Of a stretch of 64,000 nt of DNA, positions 9,115 through 22,875 are shown piece by piece. The translations under genes and the position numbers were made by a program. The DNA is from Perkinsus marinus ATCC 50983 (lineage: Eukaryota; Perkinsozoa; Perkinsida; Perkinsidae). The stretch is from assembly GCF_000006405.1 (NCBI RefSeq), contig NW_003207237.1:6071-70070 (forward strand), given 5' to 3'. Numbering within the stretch: the stretch's first letter is position 1; each line of letters starts with the position of its first letter. The notes below the pieces were generated by a model that searched no databases, was not told the origin of the DNA, and was given only the letters and a program-made list of their open reading frames with translations.

Positions 9115-12100
9115 CTACCATCGGCTGTTCACCGCCCCATCATTACCATCAATGCCACGCAAGGCCTGTTTAACACTACCCGGGACGTCGGTTACTGATG
9201 GGGCATAGTCAGCATGGCCGGGCATCTCGGTCGAGTGAAGGCGTGCAAAGGTAACTGCGTATCTATTGGGACGGATGAAAGGATCAAACAATATATTCAA
9301 CATTTGCGTTACTCTCGATCTTCAGCATCGTCATCTTCATAATCATCATCCTCATCATTAAGCTTAGGGTTAAGCAATGAATTCCCTGGCTGTTGCTCTC
9401 TCTCGTTCAAACCCAGCAGTTCAGATATTCCCATTAGAACCTGTGCCGCTCTGTGACGCAATAAATCCGGTGATGACTTACGGCATGCATTATCTCTCCA
9501 TTGCTCTGGACGGTAGGGTCACTCACGAACTTAGCCGCAGAAAGTAGGCAAACCTGTCGACCAGCCCTCATGAGCGCCTGCATCCTCTCGAATAGCTACG
9601 CACCTTCTTGTTCTCTTTGCCACCCATATTCCCCTTGAATGCTGACATCCACAATGACTTCACAACCATAACAGATAGTCCAGCTTGTATCTGTTCCAGG
9701 GTTGTAAGCAATACCTTAGGACCATCTGGAACACAGTATCTACCAATAACGTCAATATTTTCACTTTGATAGACTGAGGACCTAGTCTAAGGGTGATAGC
9801 CGACTTACACGAACACACTCAGAGTTATCGCGAATTTCCTAGTTAAAGCAGCCGTGTTCTTCTTCTGCAACTTCGTCAAAAACACGGTCAATATACCGGC
9901 CAAGGAACTGAGGCGATGTTCCATCCCGTGCTAGTTTAAGAGCATAATCGCTTTACTCTTTATAGGCAGCAAGCGGTAGGTATCGGAACATTGATACAAT
10001 GAGGTCAAACGCCTGCATCTCGATCTTCCGATGGTTGAGGACCTGCGCCAGAGCAGGATATCCAATCAGCTTCTTCGTTACATTCCTACATATTGGAAGC
10101 GTTGGAGGATTGTCTGCATGTTACGTGTTATTTGCTCACCAAACTGAGCATTCTTCTTGAAGTACCTGAACTCAACAAATCCAGTGAGCTTTCCTACCCT
10201 AGTGGTATTACGAGCTGAAGAGCCTCACCAAGCCCGGTACGTTAGCAGCAGTCCTCCACAGACTATCAGTCAGCAACCTGAAGATACCGATGAGTGAAAA
10301 GGCACACGAGTAAAGCCGTGAACCCCACCGGTCGAACAGGGCACCGTATATCTGTGGCCCTGCCGCTGACGTGGAGCTGTCTCCAGAGTCCAGAAGCAAT
10401 CCGAGTATTTGAAAGCAATACCTGAACGAGGCATTCCATACTTCAAGCGTCCGGCTGGTTATGCACACTAACATGGACCAACAGATGATTAGCATTAGAT
10501 TTATTACGGAATGAAGTCCGCCACATTCTGTTCCAGGATAGAGCTGATGACCGGTAACAACGCCGACTCCACCTCGCCATGTTGGGCAGGAGCGAATTGT
10601 AGCACAGTACGCACCTGGAATGAGCATTCCTCCTCTGTGTTGTGAGTATGTCATTACAATAGAAGCAATGGCTTCAAAGAGATAGTGATTGAAAACGGCA
10701 TCACTAGGATTTGCGGCCACCGCACGCAGTATCTGAATGACCAAGTGATTGAGCCAGGTTGAGCAGGGCAGCCAGGCGGGCATCCAGGTGTAGACATTCC
10801 TAACTATCCTCCTACGGTTGCCAGTTGCCTCAGTGTTGGTAATGCTATACTGAGAGCTCCTTCATTGAAGGTTGAAAACACACCTGCATCACCGTACGTG
10901 AGTCATAAGCTCGACACATAAGTAGCAAATGAGATAGCATCCCTTACGCATAACAAGCTTCATCTCATATGCAGACCGTGTGTTATCTGTAGCCAATATT
11001 TGAAGACAAGGTCCGACCGTTGGTAGTATCTGATTAATATGATCAGCCGGTAGCCTCGGTCGATCGATTATTAGGATGGTTACATTCTGTTTGAGCAGTT
11101 CAAGTGGTATTTTATGTTGCTTATTAGGTCCTTTGAGCAGGAGTAGTACAGTTAAGCAGTGTGCAGCATAAGTATGGAGTACCTTACAACACCGAGTTGA
11201 GACCATTACATGAAGGCTAGTGTGATGCATGGTCGGTATTATTACAGTCACGGGTGTTTGGATATGGTTCGCAACAAGCGGTAGGGCCCGATTAAGTTGT
11301 TCAATGGGAAGGTGGTGTCGGAATACTGCTATATACCTGAGAAAGGCTGCCTTTCACTAACAGCGACTACTGCCCCTATTACTTGAGGATGCTAGCTCTG
11401 AAGACTGCCCGACTGGGCTCCCTATCCGATGGTATTGCTTGCGAGAGCTCAGGCATCAACTGCTGTTCAAAGAAGGCTGGTACATCCACAGCTGAGTTCA
11501 CTATCGAGACTCCTTTACTCCTCGTCTAGGAATGCAAATGATGAAAGCAATGAGCATGCTATGACACTCCTTACTTGGGCCTTAGCCGCAGTTGCAATAA
11601 TCAAGTACACACAAGCATCCCTAGCTCTCCAGGCATCCTCCGTTGATGAAGATCCGACCGATTGCAACAGCATTTGGACGTACCGGACCAGGATATCCGT
11701 CACCTGATTCCAAGGATCAATATCCCAGTTTACAGTCTAGCATTAAACCGATGCTAGTGCCCAACACTGGAGTTCACCAGCTCAGGCCACATTACCTGCT
11801 GCTCATACAACTTGCTAAGTCCCTTCACTAACTCCATTGCCGCTCGACGACGGGTATCTTGATCTGCACTCTCCATGTCCCTTCTTATATATTCCTGCAC
11901 ATATCTAACTTATCCACAGGTTAGCAGAGATCCATTACTGTAGGATTGTCGAAGAAGTCTTCAACATCAGAGTCTCTAAGCTTGATATTAGGGAGAACAA
12001 CGTGTTCACAGATAGCCTGTTGAACAAGCACACTGGATGAGGATCAGCAGTCCCATGTATTACTTGAAGGGAATTCGCCTCCTCAAAGGGACTTTTATCC

Positions 12101-13802
12101 CATTTGGTACTAGCCGCACTTGAGAGCAGTTTTATACCTGCTGATACCTGAGACAAGAGTTGGGTACAGCCACCCACATTGTAATCCCCAACTACCAGCT
12201 GGTCGTTACTCCCATTAGGACTCGTTGAAACTAGCAAGGTCCACACCGACTTCACTACGCCACAGATATACCTTCATGATAGATGATGATGAGCATAAAC
12301 AATATGATTGGTGAAGAGCAAACGATCGAGCTGTCTCTACGCACACCATGTGGGGAATGATCGAATCGTCCGTGGAGAAGTTGATCAGTATTACGGTTCC
12401 ACTTGCTCCTGGTACTTATCGGCATACAGAGCAACATTCCTGCACACTTGGGCTTTGAGGTTCTCGATGGCTCCAGGGGTGTCCTCGTCTACTGCTTTGA
12501 GGGCTAAATCAATGTATAGATAAAAAGGTCATAACATCCAGCCTACTACCAGCTGGGGCATCCTGCCATTCCAATAAGCGCAGAAACCCCTCGAACCAAG
12601 TGGCGGAGTTGTCTTCGTAATACTCCTGGAAACAACAGAGCGATTTACTTCAGTCTGAAGCAGCAGTGAGAGTCTACTTACCGGAATGTCGACAACATTG
12701 AGGTCGTAAAATATTTCAAGCTCGACAACGAGGAGTTTGGCTAACTTACTGGCCTTTGTTGCTTGACCTGGCACAGTATACAAGAGGGTTTCTGAGGTAA
12801 TGTACTACTTGCGTCCTTAAGTGCAGGCGAGAATATCTCTTGCATTGTCTGCCTATAGAGAGCTAGATGAACCTGTAGGAGCAAAGATAACCAAGATGAG
12901 GAGCATAGTAACCTAGACCGTATACGGTATCAACACATGTTGGATGAATTACCTCTTGAAACTCCTTTAAGATATACTGTAACTCCCTGAGGACCTCGTT
13001 GGATCTCACTAAGTATCGGTACCTATCACAGATTCATACGAACACCTTCATCCAAATGAGAGGCCAACAGATGCTATAAATAATCCAGTTCTTGCTGCAT
13101 ATACCCTCAAGTGGAGACTCCTGTAAACTCACTTATCGAACACAGTAGCTGCAGTCTCTAAGGCTCCGAACTGAACACCATCATTGAGATCACCACTACT
13201 TGTCAACCGCTGTACAAGAGTGGGCAGCAGCGTAGGCCAGCCAGCAGGGAAATCTGACAAGAGTATGAGCGAGCCTACAAAGTGTTCAGGAGTGGCTTAT
13301 TACCAAGATCGCTGATGATTTTGATACTCTCTCGAAGCTGGGCCATGAGAGGTGCTGGTACAGATAGCATCAGATCAACGAGATGTGATTTTATAAGGTT
13401 GCGGTTTTCTTCCGAGATCCCTCCATTCTGATGAGAGAATGATCATCATCATCCTGGACAGACCCACTGTTGGCAATAATACCTCATCAGGGGACTCCGG
13501 CCAGTGAGATTTGATGAAATTCTTGAAGTATATACTGCTTGCCAAACGCACGGGTAGTTGTTCATTACCATTAGCTACTAGCTGTAGCAATGAGGATGTG
13601 AGGACACCCCCCGCGGACTCGGCCTGTTAGAGATAACTCCTCTACTATTACAGGAATACCGGAACGGATTACACCCGTACATGGTAAACCCAATCAATGA
13701 TACTACCTGCGTGAGCTTCTCTTCAGCTTGTCGCCGAATATGATAATCAGATGACAACGTGGCTGCCATCACTTGCGACAGCTCCATCTGGTTTACAGCC
13801 AT
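9115..13802 (-). CDS. CSE1: Exportin-2 (CSE1/CAS), importin-alpha re-exporter
   Basis: A gene of many exons. Exon 1 (13707-13802) gives the importin-beta N-terminal pattern MAVNQMELSQVMAAT...YHIRRQAEEKL. After an 83-nt intron come QLPVRLASSIYFKNFIKSHW, then NRNLIKSHLVDLMLS, and across a 50-nt intron DFPAGWPTLLPTLVQRL; these match CSE1 segments with FKNYIKRNW, IKANIVHLMLSSP and DFPQKWPDLL. Further down are YAAHCLTVLLLLKGPN (CSE1 YAAHALERLFTMRGPN), NPSDAVFNHYLFEA (NPSKPHFNHYMFEA), VPGLVRL, LEQIQAGLSVMV, and an acidic stretch DEDDDYEDDDAED before the C-terminal FARLHSTEMPGHAD. CSE1 carries importin-alpha back to the cytoplasm with Ran-GTP. The small exons and ~50-nt introns make the model approximate, but the co-linear matches leave little doubt about the family. 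Confidence 0.85.
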
Positions 13803-14427
13803 GTTGAGGATATTTGTAGACGTTTGGCAACTACTACAACTGGTATGTAGTAATAATCTGAGAGTAGCCCCTACCCATCAGTTGATTATTATCAGATTAT
13901 TCTACTTAACGCAACACGCTCTGAACATCAAAGGGAGGGGGTCCTTAATGCATCTTCGCTGTTCGTTGCCGAACAGAAAGGCATTCCTGACAGCGAAACC
14001 GTAAATCATCAACTATCCCCATCCATGTGCACCACTAAACCGGTTGATATTACTCTCCGCATAGATGCCCAACTTGTAGGAGCTCCGACAAGGTATAAAA
14101 ATTCAAGAGTTCAAGCAGTCGAAATAATGATCTGGGAAGTGTTCAAGAGCCCAAGGGACGTGGTGGCGAGAAACTGTTCTCAATCGACATTCGGAGTAGC
14201 GATGGGAATTGCATATCACTGGGAGGTTCCGAGAACTGGAAGGTGAGGCCCAGGAGATGATGATGAGGTAAAAGTATCGCATTGTATTTACTATACGAGG
14301 AACATGACTATGGGCATTACATAGCGGTAGCGATAACGAGTCATAGAGAAGAGGAATATTTTCTATAAGCAGTGTCTTACAGACAATGACCTCGGGCACT
14401 AGTGAAATAGGAGGCTACGATTTGGGG
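13803..14427. other. Region 5' of CSE1, no supported gene
   Basis: About 600 bases containing the CSE1 promoter and the 3' flank of the next minus gene. Short open frames on both strands (for example 14103-14399 minus) have no recognisable features. Confidence 0.4.
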
Positions 14428-14804
14428 TCACTGAAAGGCAAAGAGGTCTTCCACCAAACCCTCTAAGGCTTGCAAAATTTCTTCGGCATTTGCTGTGTTG
14501 GATGAATTCCAACTGAGGACCTTGCGATGTGTTGAAGTGGTCTCACAACCTTGCGTCACTCCCGGATATCACTCAAGTGAATACTCACGTACATGCATGT
14601 ATTGGGTTTCACTCAAGGCAATGATTCTAGATGGTAGATCCTCTCAAGTCTAGTCGCCTTCGTAACTCAGTGCTTAACTCCCTGGTAGATTGAGGGACAC
14701 AGCTGTGGACTCACGACACAGTACTAACGGTGTACAACGACTAAGCATTCGATACAACAGTTGCCTTCAACTACCACAAATCGTTCAGTGACCTCGATAC
14801 TCAT
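14428..14804 (-). CDS. Small protein of unknown function, head-to-head with the polycystin gene
   Basis: Pieces of coding sequence lie in order on the minus strand: from ATG at 14804 MSIEVTERFVVVEGNCCIECL, then ELSTELRRRLDL, then LPSRIIALSETQYMH, and a last exon with ANAEEILQALEGLVEDLFAFQ minus its final residue before TGA at 14428-14430. GT and AG signals lie between the pieces, but I could not fix the middle junction. The whole would be about 110 residues, with a beta-rich start and helical end. No family was recognised. Its start codon is three bases from that of the plus-strand channel gene. Confidence 0.45.
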
Positions 14805-14807
14805 TGT

Positions 14808-17800
14808 ATGGATAATAGCATACCCCCGATCACCGGAGCAGACATCAATAGTATGGTCAAAGTGGATATCACTGAGGGTAAGCCGGTAGAGAGGTTACCC
14901 ATAGTCTATTATTATGCAACTGGGAAGGAGAGGATGATCGATCTCGTGAGGAAATGAGCAGTCTTGCATCAAGGTCATCCGGGCATCCTGTTCAGATTAA
15001 GAAAGCTTCCCCTGTGCTAATCTTCGCTGCTTTCCTCGTCACATACAACTTATTTCTACTCTCTGATACGAGGCTAGACTACACAAATCTTAAGCACCAC
15101 GTAAGGCTACATGGTTCTGGTATGATATCAACCTTTCACGATACAGCTAACCTCTAAATTGGAGCATCCCACGTCTGCGATTGACGTCGAAAATGGGGAA
15201 CAAAGAAGTGTCCCGGCTCTCAACGAGGTAGTACATTGAAGGCTCCCGTCCTCCCTCGAGGTAGCACTAGCCCAGGTTCAATCAATCGAAACCTTCTGGG
15301 ACTATTTATCAGATTTGCTCCTGGATAATCTGTTTGTGGAGGACATCGTTCCAACAACTATCTACACTGCTCTTGCTCGGAGTACGGCCAGGTCTATGTC
15401 TAGGAGCAAAGGCTCTGCGCCTAGATACTGCTCCGAAAACGTCAACCACAGATGGAGGCATACTCATTAACGATGAAGGCTTGATTGATAGCATAGCCTT
15501 CATGCGGCCGATTGATGAGAGGCAGTATAACAGATTGCTGGGCGCAGTCCGCATCCGTAGCACACATATTCTTGGTACAGAGCATGATGTTGCAGCATGC
15601 GCCCCTTACAGGAACCCTTCGTGTTAAAAGTGGTGAGGGATGTCGCGTGGCAGAACCCTTCAGTTCATACTTCGACTACTGCTACGCCCCGTATGACAAA
15701 TCGCGAGAAGAAAGGTCTGCCTCTCTCTTTTCCTGAGCTTCATAAGCAAAACTACCTTCTTCAGTGCCACCTACGACGCGATCGCTAACAATCAGCCTAT
15801 CATGTATACTGACGCGGGCGGCAACAACCCTGTATATAAGAGAGCAGATTATGCGGGAAAGATAGCTAAGTGATTCCATATCCCAGCGGAACTCTCTCAC
15901 GTCGTAAATGCGAATCTTGCGAGGTACTCCAGCAGTGGGTACGTTACTATCATACCTAGCAACCGTAGTGATCTACACAAGAATCGAGAAAGCTGACTAT
16001 GGGTAGGTTCTGAGGCGGCACAAGCCCTAGCCGTACTGCAGTCTTCACACTATATTGATATAGCAACTCGGGCTGTATTCGTCGACTTGAACGTGTGGAA
16101 CTCCAATCTTGGTTGCTTCGCGGCTACACGGATAGGGTTTGAGGTGACGCTGATTAGTACGAGTTCTCCTGATCAGGTGATCAGGTAACGGCATCTGGAC
16201 TATGGTATAACAGAGTGCAGCTGTTGATACTTAACTTGCGACACATAAATCCATCAGCATTGAAGCAACCTGGAGTCCCTAACTCTTCGCTTTCGAGCTC
16301 CCTATACCTCGTCCCTCAGGAACGGATGCTTGTCGCTGTCGAGATTATGTTGTTCCTCTTCGCCCTTTATTTCATCTATCAAGAAATATCGTATATGAGA
16401 ATACTGAAGATACGGTGCAATGCGACACGCTATTGTGACACAGAGTGATTATTCACGTCATAGGTACTTGAACAACTGCTGGAGTCTCCTCAACTGGGCG
16501 AACCTCATTCTACTCCTGGTAACCTTTTCCCTGTGGCTTAAAGCCTTGGTGGATGCATCTGACTTGGACTTCAAAGTCGCCTCGACCGACACCACGCAGT
16601 ATGTGGACCTCCTCGTAGCTTAGTGCTTCGCCGCTCTTTCGGTGTGATTCTGTCCCTGCACTTAGCCGATTGCCACAACAGTGCAGCTTACAAGGCGGAT
16701 ACATGCCTTTAACATAGCCCTTACATGGGTGAAGGTCTTCAGATTCCTAACCTTCCTCCCGTGAGTCATGAACAAGTGGTCGAGGCTTATTGCTGCTGCC
16801 GTAGTTTCCGTACGGTTGCTATTGTACCGCGACAGGTACGTCAGCACGCTGACATCGACGACCCGTAAGGCCTGGCAGCTCATTGTGTCATTCCTTGGAT
16901 CCCTCGTTGTGGTAGATAGTATCCACTGAATACTCCAACCAATGACCACTCAGCGTCCTCATTATAGGTTTTCCTGGGCTTCAGCGTAGCCTATGTAGTG
17001 GGTTACGGTGAAGTCGTGCCACAGCTAGCTCTCGTTGGTGACGCGTTCTTCGTCTTTAGTCGTACCTTTATCGGAGGTAGAACAGATGACCCTAGTGGTA
17101 ACATGCACTGAACATTTCTAGGTCCTGGGTTTGCGACTATTGCCGATGCGTCCTTCTGGGGTGCCTCACTAGTCTTCTTGTACGAGAGATGCTTGCATGA
17201 CAGGTATAATGCTGATGATGCTCCTCGTTCTAGATTCGTCGTCGCTTCCTGGTTCCTCGGGCTCCGTTACTTGTGTGCAATCATTGCCTACTTCGTTTGC
17301 TCTACACGATCCACAAGGTATGTGGAGCGGTTCTATTGGAGGTCTAACTCCGCTGTCAGATGGAATACCAACGATGGATCCAATAGCATCGTGGATTCCG
17401 TCCTAGCGAGGGCTGCGTCCGTGAAGGATTATGTTTTTAACTCCTTCGATTGGGTCAATTTCATGAAAACGTATAGCATACAGATCGGGGCTCGCTTGCT
17501 GTTGGAGGAGCTCAGCTCAGGAATCTGCAGGGACTTTATGCTCGATGGTATCTTCCTCGGCTGCAACTCCACCAATTCAGGGATGCGGCAGACACCCACA
17601 AGAAGATGGGGAATGGAAAAATGTTACAGCGCCGCATGCCTGTACATGTTCGTCCCTGTCGGGGGTGAATAGGCTCTAGATGTGTTGTTGAACTATCAGA
17701 TTGCTGACGGAGCCATGCCGAGTGGAGCTGGGGAGGTTATGGTTTCTGAAGGTACTCTCAGTGCCGTCGCATATTCGTGGAGTTGTCACAACTGTAGAAT

Positions 17801-18455
17801 CTCATCACACGAAGAGCCTTCAAATGCTACTATCGTCGAAGCCTGGGACGAGATGGGCCGCCACGACGTTGCCTAACTTTTCCCTGAGTGATTCACCAAG
17901 ATTGAAAGCCCGTAGGGAACTCCCACGATGTAGCGCCCCATACCGATCTATTGGTGTAAGGTGCTGCTGCGAATACCAACACTGATGAGTCGAGCTCCGA
18001 TGACGGAATGATCGCATTAGGGCCCTTACAGCCATCAAAAGTGGGGTTGAAGACCAACTCCTGATCGATTCATCAACCAGAATAGATCCGCAAGCAGAGG
18101 AAAGAGTTACTCCGGGAGTACCGGCTGCAAAGCTCTAAAATTGACGACGTATATCTGCCTGTTACAGTCAATGAAGTATTCGAATCAGCGGAGGTATGGT
18201 GCATTATTCATTCGCATTCTCCATATGTGATTCTGACAGGTGATGACTGATCAACTCCTTGAGAGAGTTGAGGGAATCGGCAGCGAAGCAAGGAGTGATA
18301 TGAAACGGGCCGAGGAGAGTTTGATGGTTGATAACTTCAGAACTGATGATGTCGTTCGCATACATCTTGATCAGTTCCTCCGTGACGCGATACAACTATT
18401 GAATCAACGCATCGAAGATCTGACTGTTCAGCAACGAGATGTTCTGACGACTTAG
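14808..18455 (+). CDS. Polycystin-2-like (TRPP) cation channel
   Basis: Multi-exon gene. From ATG at 14808, a 50-nt intron (14946-14995) leads into the first membrane helix ASPVLIFAAFLVTYNLFLL. The extracellular polycystin domain follows: SIETFWDYLSDLLLDNLF, then across a 55-nt intron (15557-15611) GAVRIRTLRVKSGEGC, equivalent to the PKD2 RIRQLRVRNNSC, and FDYCYAPYD. Next are helices VAVEIMLFLFALYFIY and WANLILLLVTFSLWLKAL, then FNIALTWVKVFRFLTFLP (PKD2 FFVWIKLFKFINF), the segment after it, the pore region FLGFSVAYVVGYGE...FSRTFIGG, and S6 VFLFVVASWFLGLRYLCAIIAY matching the PKD2 'LLNMFLAIIND' helix. A charged, helical C-tail ends at 18455. TRPP channels pass calcium and other cations, often in cilia. 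The pore filter reads FIGG instead of LGD, so selectivity may differ. Confidence 0.8.
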
Positions 18456-18608
18456 TGAAAATACATGTGACGATATACACGATCTAATGTCTCATTAGTA
18501 CTATATTATGTTCAGTTTCCCGGCTGGGAATTTTGGAAAGCGTATGCTGTGTGTCTTTTACACTGACAATGTGTTTAACGCTACAACTTCGGTTACGTAG
18601 GAAAGTGC

Positions 18609-19220
18609 TTATTCGCTGCCTGAATATCGGAGCACATTCAGGAAGGTACCCGAATGATCTATGATCTTGATGTAATTGTCATCGCTTACCCGAAGCATCA
18701 AACCTCCTGCAGGGGTGGGGAGTAATACTAGAGGGTCAGATACTTCTACAGCGTCGTCGCATTTCAATACTCCGACTTTCTTATAATCAGTGCTCCTGAG
18801 CCTCAACTTCTTCGCCGCTACCAGTGACTTCCCTTCACCGGGATCCGAAGCCAATTTCTCGGCGATCGATACAGTCTGCTCATCACATACTTCATCTGCC
18901 ACAAAGTCTCGCCATTGATCGACCAGAGCCTTCTTCGCAATAGTTAGTTTAGAGCCACGTTTTCTAGGCATATACTTCAACTCCGTGACACGATGAGAGC
19001 ATATTATGTCAATGTTGGCCACACCAAAGAGATGTTGAGAAAATCGCAATAATAACCCGTGGATGATATCGCGGGTCGATAATCGTCCTTCAGTCAACTT
19101 AGACAACTTCTTGATGTGCTTCTCGAGTTCCCTCAGTGCCTCCGTATAGCAAGTCATTACAGTTGCCGAGTTGGCAATAACATGCTTCAACTCGTCTTCT
19201 TGATTCACCAGATAGCACAT
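18609..19220 (-). CDS. Unknown protein; weak likeness to a TFIIS N-terminal-type helical domain
   Basis: An open frame runs on the minus strand through to TGA at 18609. The first ATG is at 19220; the frame continues upstream to about 19295 without ATG, so an earlier exon may lie toward the nearby gap. A helical region (ALRELEKHIKKLSKLTEG, LSTRDIIHGLLLRF, SKLTIAKKALVDQWRDFVADE) has the 'K-LV-W' ending typical of TFIIS N-terminal (LW) domains, used by transcription elongation factors to bind disordered partners. The C-terminal third is beta-like (DNYIKIIDHSGTFLNVLR). The similarity is by eye and weak; it could be an unrelated helical protein. Confidence 0.45.
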   Translation of the reverse strand: MCYLVNQEDELKHVIANSATVMTCYTEALRELEKHIKKLSKLTEGRLSTRDIIHGLLLRFSQHLFGVANIDIICSHRVTELKYMPRKRGSKLTIAKKALVDQWRDFVADEVCDEQTVSIAEKLASDPGEGKSLVAAKKLRLRSTDYKKVGVLKCDDAVEVSDPLVLLPTPAGGLMLRVSDDNYIKIIDHSGTFLNVLRYSGSE

Positions 19221-19324
19221 ACCCAACAAGACAACTTCAGACCCGTCAGCCCGCTCCAACACCGGACGTAATTGTCCACCACGATTTTACAAGAACAATC
19301 AAGATTCCGCACCCAATCAAGTCT

Positions 19325-19424
19325 NNNNNNNNNNNNNNNNNNNNNNNNNNNNNNNNNNNNNNNNNNNNNNNNNNNNNNNNNNNNNNNNNNNNNNNNNNNN
19401 NNNNNNNNNNNNNNNNNNNNNNNN
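19325..19424. other. Assembly gap (100 N)
   Basis: Exactly 100 undetermined bases, the usual placeholder for a gap of unknown size. It removes the 3' end of KRR1 and perhaps the 5' end of the neighbouring gene. Confidence 1.
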
Positions 19425-20902
<1,478 letters not shown>

Positions 20903-21019
20903 CTACCCCCAACCTCAGGACCAGAGGCATGGCTCAGCGACTTAACACGACACAGTGGTGGACTATCAGTGCTGGGGAGGTAGCACGTGAATTAACGCAG
21001 CATGAAGGAGTATGTGATG

Positions 21020-22861
21020 TTAAACATGAGTGAACCACCGAGTCCTCGGTGTGTGCCGGACAAGGCTATGACTATGATACTCTTGTGGCAGCGACATGGC
21101 CGCATCGGACCTTTCCGTCTTGATAGGAGCAACGGTCGCCTTCGATTGGCCCCCATTACCAGTACCCAATGGCGGTAAGGATAACTCCGTAGAGTCACGA
21201 GCCGTCTGTGGCATCCTTCCCGAGTCAGGTACCTCTCGGCGACTTCGGCTTTCCCGAGCTACCACAATACGATAAGGAAATCACTATCGGAGCTACACAC
21301 AATCCCTTACCACTGTTTGGGCCTCTGCTGAAGTCTACGTCTATCATCCGGAGGACTGCTTCTCTTGGACTCGGTAAAAGTAGACTCACAAGAGGCGACC
21401 GCCGATACGGTACCGGTACCAGATCGTTGTAGTCGACGAACATACTACCATGGATACTCTGATCCAGTACCTGCATGCACCGTATAGACAAGCCTAACGC
21501 GAACCCCCAGCTGGGGTGTCGAAGCACGCACCCGCTTGTCACTACGTCCATAGTCACGGACTAGCTTTCTATGACTTCTCGGTAACCTCGCCCGTTCATG
21601 AGCAGCTTCCACAAGTTCCCGCACCGAAGGAGATACAATTTTCAGTCTGAACTGTTCTCTCTTGCTCAGCACAGCCTCCTCACCTGGGGAATGATTCTTA
21701 CAAGAGCTACTTGGAGGATTCCCTCACCACCTTCCGCCGGAGCCGGAGTGACAGGGGCTTTGGACTGTGCTGATCGGAGCTCCTCAACAGTCTCCTCGAA
21801 TGTTCGCTTGCGCTTCGACTCAATCTCTTCCAGTCTCTTCAATTTGAGTTCCCGTCCATGCATATTATAACTTTAATAAGTACTATGATCCCGAGTGACC
21901 CTGCTATGTGAACTACCTCATCGACTTGAATAATCTGTGCAGGTCGGCAGTAATAAGTTGATCAACTCTAGGGGATGTAAAGAGCCTGCGTGGAGGATGA
22001 TATTCCTGTAGGCATCCCATAACTACTCGACATACGAAGAAATACCTGAACAAATGCATCCAGTAGAAACAGGAACATCTTCCCTACAGGGTCTCAAACA
22101 TGTTCTGGTTAGGGAAGTCGTGCTCGTAACTCAGCTGCACACCAAATTTCCTTCGCCAACGGATCTGTCTGGTCCTCGCTATGCCCCGCTTGCAAGAGCC
22201 TACCCGCAGGACTAGCTCACAATACCTACACAAACTGGATAGTCATCAACAGGAGGTATACCAATAGCCTCACATTTGGGATACGCGGGCCATACTTTCC
22301 TTCACTTGGGCGGCCAGTCTCATAGATTCAGCATCAGGTAGAGTATGTGTTGGGTTCGGATCATAAAAGTGCTCTTCTATGTTGGTATTCCTGGTATTCC
22401 ATCGAGACGGTCCTCGCGACTTACGCGTACTATCGCCGCCACAACACCGAAAAGTGCCTGAACATGATACCAGCTTCTATGCACTATAAGGAAAGTGAGC
22501 CTTCCTACATGGTATAGAATATCTAAGGAGTATATTGTGCCGTTGGAGGCGTATGAGACTGAGGAGCCATGGTATCATAACGCGAGACCGGACCACAGCC
22601 TTGAACTCATTAGGAACACGAACTCGATCGTCCTTAGCTCGATCGGGCCCTTCCATTATGGATAAGACCTGACTTGCAGCCGCTAACTTGGACCCACACG
22701 TGTCTCTTGATGATGACTACCTGCTCCACCTTCGTCCGTACTTCAACTTCCGCCTCGTCCTTCTCGAGCGCTCCTACTCTTGAAGCTACGCCACTATGTA
22801 AACGGGGGACTCGTTGTCGGGATTTGAGGCTTTTTCTCTCTGTGGGAGGGGGGCCAGCCAT
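21020..22861 (-). CDS. Multi-exon protein of unknown function, charged with a Ser/Arg-rich tail
   Basis: Start ATG at 22861 (MAGPPPTERKSLKSRQR). Coding pieces follow on the same strand: MEGPDRAKDDRVRVPNEFKA, NTNIEEHFYDPNPTHTLPD and ESMRLAAQVKESMARVSQ, QTDPLAKEIWCAAELRARLP, then ELKLKRLEEIESKRKRTFEE. A 47-nt intron (GTGGTG...CCCAG) joins AEG to EEAVLSKREQFRLKIVSPSV, followed by ELVEAAHERARLPRSHRK, and a tail with SKRSSPPDDRRRLQQRPK ending at 21020. The pair 'CAAELRARLP' and 'AAHERARLP' may be two copies of a short motif. Composition (charged helices, basic Ser-rich tail) suits a nuclear RNA- or chromatin-linked protein, but this is only an impression; I do not recognise the family. Confidence 0.55.
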
Positions 22862-22875
22862 GCAGTTTGAGTGTA

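Noticed and set aside
9097-9115. 19-nt GTAG...CTAG that could extend the CSE1 C-terminus
   Set aside because: Too short compared with all confirmed introns, and the added residues do not match the CSE1 end.
17096-17119. Possible 24-nt intron in the polycystin gene
   Set aside because: A 45-nt intron ending at the same AG is also in phase and has typical length; kept only as an alternative that affects the pore loop.
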